DNA of 64,000 bases. Origin: Morella rubra (lineage: Eukaryota; Streptophyta; Magnoliopsida; Fagales; Myricaceae). The position numbers and the translations under genes were made by a program. The notes beneath the pieces are model-generated. The model had not been told where the DNA came from. It was given only the letters and a program-made list of their open reading frames with translations, and ran no database searches. This document shows positions 59,183 through 64,000 of this stretch, one piece after another (positions within the stretch are counted from its first letter, which is position 1; each line of letters begins with the position of its first letter). The stretch is from contig CM025849.1 of the NCBI GenBank assembly GCA_003952965.2, forward strand, positions 2,860,944-2,924,943. The letters run 5' to 3'.

Positions 59183-61820
59183 GCGAACTAGCAGCGTGGT
59201 TCACAGTCAACTTTGATCTATTCTTCTTATTTTGCTCGCTTCATTTCTGTGATATTTTAAGTAATTAAATATTAAAAGAATATAATATTTAAGCAACGAG
59301 TTTTTGTAATCACGTTCCATAAATGCTTCGCTGGTGAACAGATCACATAACTCCTTCCACTGTTCTTCTGTGGTATCAGGGTGCGGCTTCAGCAACGCCG
59401 CCTCTTTACTCGGGAACTTCTTAAAATACGCATGCATTCGATTGCGGTGCGTTCGACGTGCCGTCATCATAGTCTCGACCACCGTCCTCATGACGGGTGT
59501 AGTCAAGTCGAAGTGGTCCTGCATAAGTACCAAAACATACAATATTACAATGATAAACGAAATGTGTCCACCAAAAATTTATGTTTACGAATTTAATCAT
59601 ACCAACACCCGATCCATAATGTACTCCTTCACTTCTGCAGGAACATCAGCCCACTTGTTAACTGAGATCGGAATCAGCTCTCGGACCAACATTCCAATCT
59701 TCGTCAATAAGGTGGCAGCAGTGGAAGACACTCATCCACACTCTCCCTCCGGGATACGCACCAGATGTTCTTGCCGGACAACAAGCGACCTAATGAAACT
59801 ACTTCAAACTACCATAAACAAACTGAACTCCCAAGCGATGATACCAATAACCTAAAAAGGCCACACCAAATGTTAAATAGAACTCAAAAACACATCTACA
59901 ATAATATAAATATGAGATATAATAACATGACTACACCCAAAGGTCAAATAACAACTTGCCCAACACATCTGCCAAAACAAAAACTAAACCTTTGCGAAAA
60001 AAAAATCAGAAAAATCCAAAAGAATAAACTATATAAAGAAAATCAGATCGATATTCATCAATAAAATCGATCAACGCACAATAACCCAATCATTACATAT
60101 AGACAACAGAAACTCACACCAAACCCATACAGATCGCTGACCTCTATTATAACACAAAACAAAAAAACACCAAACACGACATCAACAGAAAACACTCCGT
60201 CCCAGCACATCAATACGAAAGTAACGAAAAACCTAACGCTGTGATATAACCCAGATACGCGAACAAAAAACAGCACACCCAAACTTAGATCCACAAGCCA
60301 ACATCACACAACACAACTCAAAATCCCAATGACCACAAAAACAACTCAAACAAAAAAATCAACCACATCATCTCATGTAAATCACCTAAATTCTAAACCA
60401 ACTCCTACTTCTAAAACAAAATACTCTAAAGAAAACCTACTAATCAAACACAAAATACCAAAATCCACAAACCCACACACCCAAAAAAAGCGAATAGCGA
60501 ACAACATAAACAATAACACAACTAACCAATGCAAATCATCTAATCAAAATCGTAAGAATGTAGGTTGAGGATATTACTTCTGCAACGCCAAAAACCTACC
60601 CGATACGCAAACAAAAACCAAGAAAACCTACCATCACGCCAAATACTTACACAAAATCATCCTCCGCCTCAAATTTATATTCACCAATATATACAACCGG
60701 GCGGGATTAAAAAAACCATAAAATGAATTTGAGCTTAAGGCCTAACTTACAGGATTCTAATAAAAACAACCACTCTCGCACACTAAAAAGCGATAGGTAT
60801 TTAGACCAAAACATTAATAGGGACCCAAAATATCGCGAAAAAATACTTGCCGCCCAGGATGTCTTAGAATTCCTCTATATGCCCGTGGGCTACCAGTATA
60901 ATATTTGCTTCAACCCAACCGTGTAAACTCGCTCTTACCTGACATTCCTCCTAACGCGCGAAAAACACCATCAAACCCGAAAAACCATAAATACGATCAA
61001 ACAAAGGACCCCCCAGCGCAACCAAAACATTAACCTTGCCCCACGGATTAATATAGAACAAACGAAAACCCCCAAACACAAAACCATCGATCCCCCCAGC
61101 CACCCAGTAGAAAACCAAAAAAAAAAAAAAAAAAAGAAAATACAAAAAAAACAGATGTCGCCAACTAGAAAAGCCACAAAATTAACACGATCCTCATTCG
61201 CGTACCCAAAAAAACTTAAAACCGACACCGTCCCTCAATAGTACCGACAAATCAAGATCGCCCAAACTCAAATGCTGATCCGACTAACAGATTAAACGCT
61301 AATTATTAAAAAAACAAATTGGTTTGAATTAGCTTAAAACAATGCATAACTTAAAAATAAAAGGATTAAATTAATATCTATCTAATTAATGCATACAACC
61401 TATTAATAGCATAACACTTAAAATACTAGCATGATTAAAAATATCATGCTGCTATAAAAAAAAATAACATAATCTATCGATCCAAACCCCTACAACTTAT
61501 AACCATAAACAATACAGTATAAATACAACTTACTCATACTAACAACAACACAAAAATGCAAAATCTATGTCAAACTCCCGAACAACACCTTGAAAAAAAT
61601 ATCAAAAACTTATACAAATGCCTTTTTCCACAAATTAATGATAAGCTCACACATGATTATGTAAAAATATTATGTAAATACCTAAATACATACCCCTAAC
61701 AATACTTTAGATTAAAACTATAATATTCTATGATCTCTCAATCATTTAAAAAACTCAAACAAAATATATCTTAAAAAACATGAGGATAATAGATCAAACT
61801 ACCTATTAGTGATCCGATCC
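59183..61820 (-). mobile_element. CACTA transposon piece, copy 2, second half distorted
   Basis: Counterpart of 44,770-46,690 and perhaps beyond. The transposase fragment reads in frame from DHFDLTTPVMRTVVETMM through THRNRMHAYFKKF and EEQWKELCDLFTSEAF (59,207-59,520); copy 1 has an extra base here. From about 59,762 the homology to copy 1 is still visible in blocks (GTAGGTTGAGGATATTAC near 60,549; CTTACTCATACTAACA near 61,530; AATTAATGATA near 61,634), but with many extra A and C bases. Neither the GATCGATC cluster nor the GCGGCGGTCA array survives recognisably, and no CACTA terminus is seen. Confidence 0.75.
59762..61820. other. Insertion-rich, G/T-poor version of the CACTA interior
   Basis: Aligning by eye with 45,350-46,690 shows the same order of words but about half as much again in length, with surplus A and C. 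Natural decay between otherwise near-identical units would not start so abruptly or be so biased, so I regard it as poor consensus. Open frames here (59,765-60,064, 60,058-60,294, 60,329-60,568 and similar) are compositional. Confidence 0.7.
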
Positions 61821-64000
61821 ACAAGGACCCACACAAATGTAAACACAAAAACAACAACAAAACCCCTACATACTGACGAATACTCCAGAATTTTCAGGTT
61901 AGCTGACACTCCACCAAACGACGAACAACCCAGAATAAACTACCGAAAATGAAAAGCCATCACGAGTGTTGCATATTAGCGCAAATCACAACAACACAAA
62001 ACCAACAACATCATTCGATCGAGATGTAATAATAGTTAAGCAAAAACAGAAAAAAATAAAAAACGATTAATACTTTGTATAAAATTCATTCTATAGATTA
62101 TATGATAACCACTTACATTATTCGTTATATTTTTGACGAAACACACAGGGCTACCTATTGGCTTTCCACTAAATATTACACCTATACCCCTAACAAGTAT
62201 GTCCGCTAAGATCCAAACATATCACAAAATCAGCAAAAACAACAGATAAAATCCGCTAAAAAATCACAAAGTTCCTCAAAATCCATTAAAACTATCCACA
62301 AAGACACTAAACAAAAAACACTGCATACCCACAACAATAACAAGTAAATAAAAAAAACCAACATCCCAAAAATATAAAACACAAAATGTACTCACAACAG
62401 ATAAATAAAAAACATAAATCAAAACTGCCTAATGATCCAAATAGTATTTTAAACAAAAATAACATCAAAAAATTATCAACGTCCAAACCCAACGCATCAC
62501 AAAGGAGTGGCCAACAAAGTCATCAAGAATCAATCTCCACAAGAAGACAAATCCTCTTTGTGGATATGCCATCCGTCTTGAAATCATTCCAAGTTTGTTC
62601 TAAATCCAGACACTGCTCGTTAACCGCATCGTGCTCTAACAATCTCGCAAAAACCGCACACCCACCAACTCTGTTGAACTGCAAACACAGCCAAATATCC
62701 TGACTCCCAGATGCACTCCCCATCGAAGAGAAGGTCGAAAGCACCTGTGTGTGCACTCGGCCTCCCACTCTAAATGAGACATGCATCTGCCTCTGCAACA
62801 AAGAGAAACGGCTAAATTCGCGTGGCCATTCAACGATACAAGATCCGCAGCCGACACGGTTGATCGAAAAAGAACCACGTCCGCAAAATCAGTGCCGGCA
62901 CCAATGAAAGGAGGTCAATTGTAAGATCTTCTCGCTCATACCCAATAGTGCACTCCTACACCCCAACGCTAAAGATGTCGCTACCAGGCCAAGGATAAAT
63001 GACAATGGAACATCCTTTGCAAGGCCAACCCACACGCTGTTCTAACTGAGACAGCCCATAAACCGTTCACATGCCCCCTTCTCGGCCACAGGTCTCTGGA
63101 AAAACACCGGCTCGCCAACTTATGAACTTTACAGGCATTCTTAAACACCTCCTGATAGCTGATCCAAACACAAGACACAAAAAATCAAAACCACCCGACA
63201 AGCGCATACCAATAGACTCCCGGAAAAATAGAAGGAAACGTGAAAAGTCAAAGCAAACACGTCGTATGAAAAGAGAGCTATATTCCTTAAATTCCCAAGC
63301 GCTTCAATCCATACAATACGCGAGCCCCACAGGGAACCACGACGCATACTCAGTCCAAAGAGCCCAAGAGTCTATAATAAGATGGCACTCCCTGAGACCG
63401 CAGGCGAATATAAAGAGACAAAGCTCCCACACTGACCAGGAGGCACACCGCCGCCATGGCCAAAGAGACGCTGACTGACGCAACAAATACAACTATAATT
63501 AAACCAGTATATTGTACTTGATAAGGAGCACTCAACTCATACCAGCTTCTTCGAGTACCAGGCTCTTCTTACATCAGACTCAACTCAATAGTGATAAACT
63601 GCAGCCACGCCCCGTTATGCCTGTGGACCGCACCACTCTCGCTCGCATCCATACCTTATCTTCTGTGCACTCACGTCTCAGAAAATCCGATACGAGCAAA
63701 AACCTATTAAGGTTAGCAGTTAGAGGTGCGAGGATGCCCAGTTCTTCAATTCCATCCAAAACCCCGCGTCAATTGTCGCGAATTATCTTAAACTACCCCC
63801 CAGAAGACAAAACCAACCCAACCCACTGAAGAGCCCACTGTATACCCGCCGGTACCCCCAACTGAACTGATGACACCAAGAGCCAGACATACAGGTAGCG
63901 CACTTCTCCGTGAAGACAGCTGAACTCGACTAGGAAGACCTCAAAACGCAAACAATAAACAGTGAAACAGTGGCCACCGCACTAACTCCAACCCGACTAA
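61821..64000. other. A/C-rich terminal stretch, no assignable gene
   Basis: The composition bias continues to the window edge. The least distorted part is 62,500-62,900, where a minus-strand frame of 92 codons (62,523-62,801) contains WNDFKTDGISTKRICLLVEI; I do not recognise it. No third copy of the 14.4-kb unit, no AATF exon and no DUF247 sequence could be found here. Confidence 0.45.

Larger units (their letters stand above)
47293..61820. repeat. 14.4-kb tandem duplication, copy 2
   Basis: Direct repeat of 32,890-47,292. Identity is near complete from about 47,345 to 59,640, weakens over the next 120 bp, and from about 59,762 continues only as an insertion-rich, A/C-rich version of 45,350-46,690. 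Confidence 0.9.

Noticed and set aside
60058-61228. Minus-strand Val/Phe/Gly/Cys-rich frames resembling membrane proteins
   Set aside because: They follow from the A/C excess of the distorted copy; the matching positions in copy 1 have no such frames.
61820-64000. A third copy of the 14.4-kb unit
   Set aside because: No AATF exon, DUF247 motif or solo LTR words could be found here even allowing for insertions.

Overview
The window looks like nuclear DNA of a flowering plant, most likely a woody eudicot. The evidence is a spliced mitochondrial enoyl-CoA-hydratase-family gene close to Arabidopsis At4g31810, GT..AG introns, DUF247 genes, and plant-type Copia, TRIM, LINE, CACTA and MITE elements. 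I found no rRNA, tRNA, CRISPR array or bacterial operon.

Layout. 1-4964 holds five exons of a 3-hydroxyisobutyryl-CoA hydrolase-like gene on the + strand, with a small TRIM element in one intron; the gene runs into a gap of exactly 1000 N (4965-5964) and its 3' exons are not seen beyond it. 5965 to about 32.9 kb is gene-poor. Its recognisable content is broken Copia sequence (minus strand 10.3-14.6 kb, plus strand near 18.5 kb and probably 25.4 kb), an 18-bp minisatellite, one GC-rich island and a 1-kb purine-rich tract. Much of the rest cannot be assigned to anything and may be badly decayed or unpolished consensus.

From 32,890 on, a 14.4-kb unit occurs twice head to tail: copy 1 at 32,890-47,292 and copy 2 at 47,293 to about 61,820. 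Each unit holds, in order: an exon of an AATF-like (TRAUB-domain) nucleolar protein; a DUF247 membrane-protein gene on the minus strand (frame-broken in copy 1, open for 518 codons in copy 2); a 222-229 bp solo LTR with a 5-bp target duplication just upstream of the DUF247 gene; a pair of diverged direct repeats next to an LTR with a primer-binding site; a long-armed foldback element; a 240-bp MITE; a 5'-truncated LINE; a PIF/Harbinger-like MITE with TTG target duplication; a second AATF exon copy; and a CACTA transposon piece. The CACTA piece has a transposase fragment, a cluster of CGATCGATCG-type palindromes, a G-rich tract and a GCGGCGGTCA-rich right end terminating in GTAGTG.

The two units are nearly identical over about 12 kb, differing mainly by small indels at homopolymers. 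At about 59,760 copy 2 degenerates abruptly into an insertion-riddled, A/C-rich version of the same CACTA sequence, which looks like unpolished long-read sequence. The duplication may therefore be a recent tandem duplication or an assembly product; read depth and spanning reads would decide. No new multi-gene system is evident. The best leads are the DUF247 duplication and its upstream solo LTR, the repeated AATF exon, and the palindrome-rich CACTA interior.
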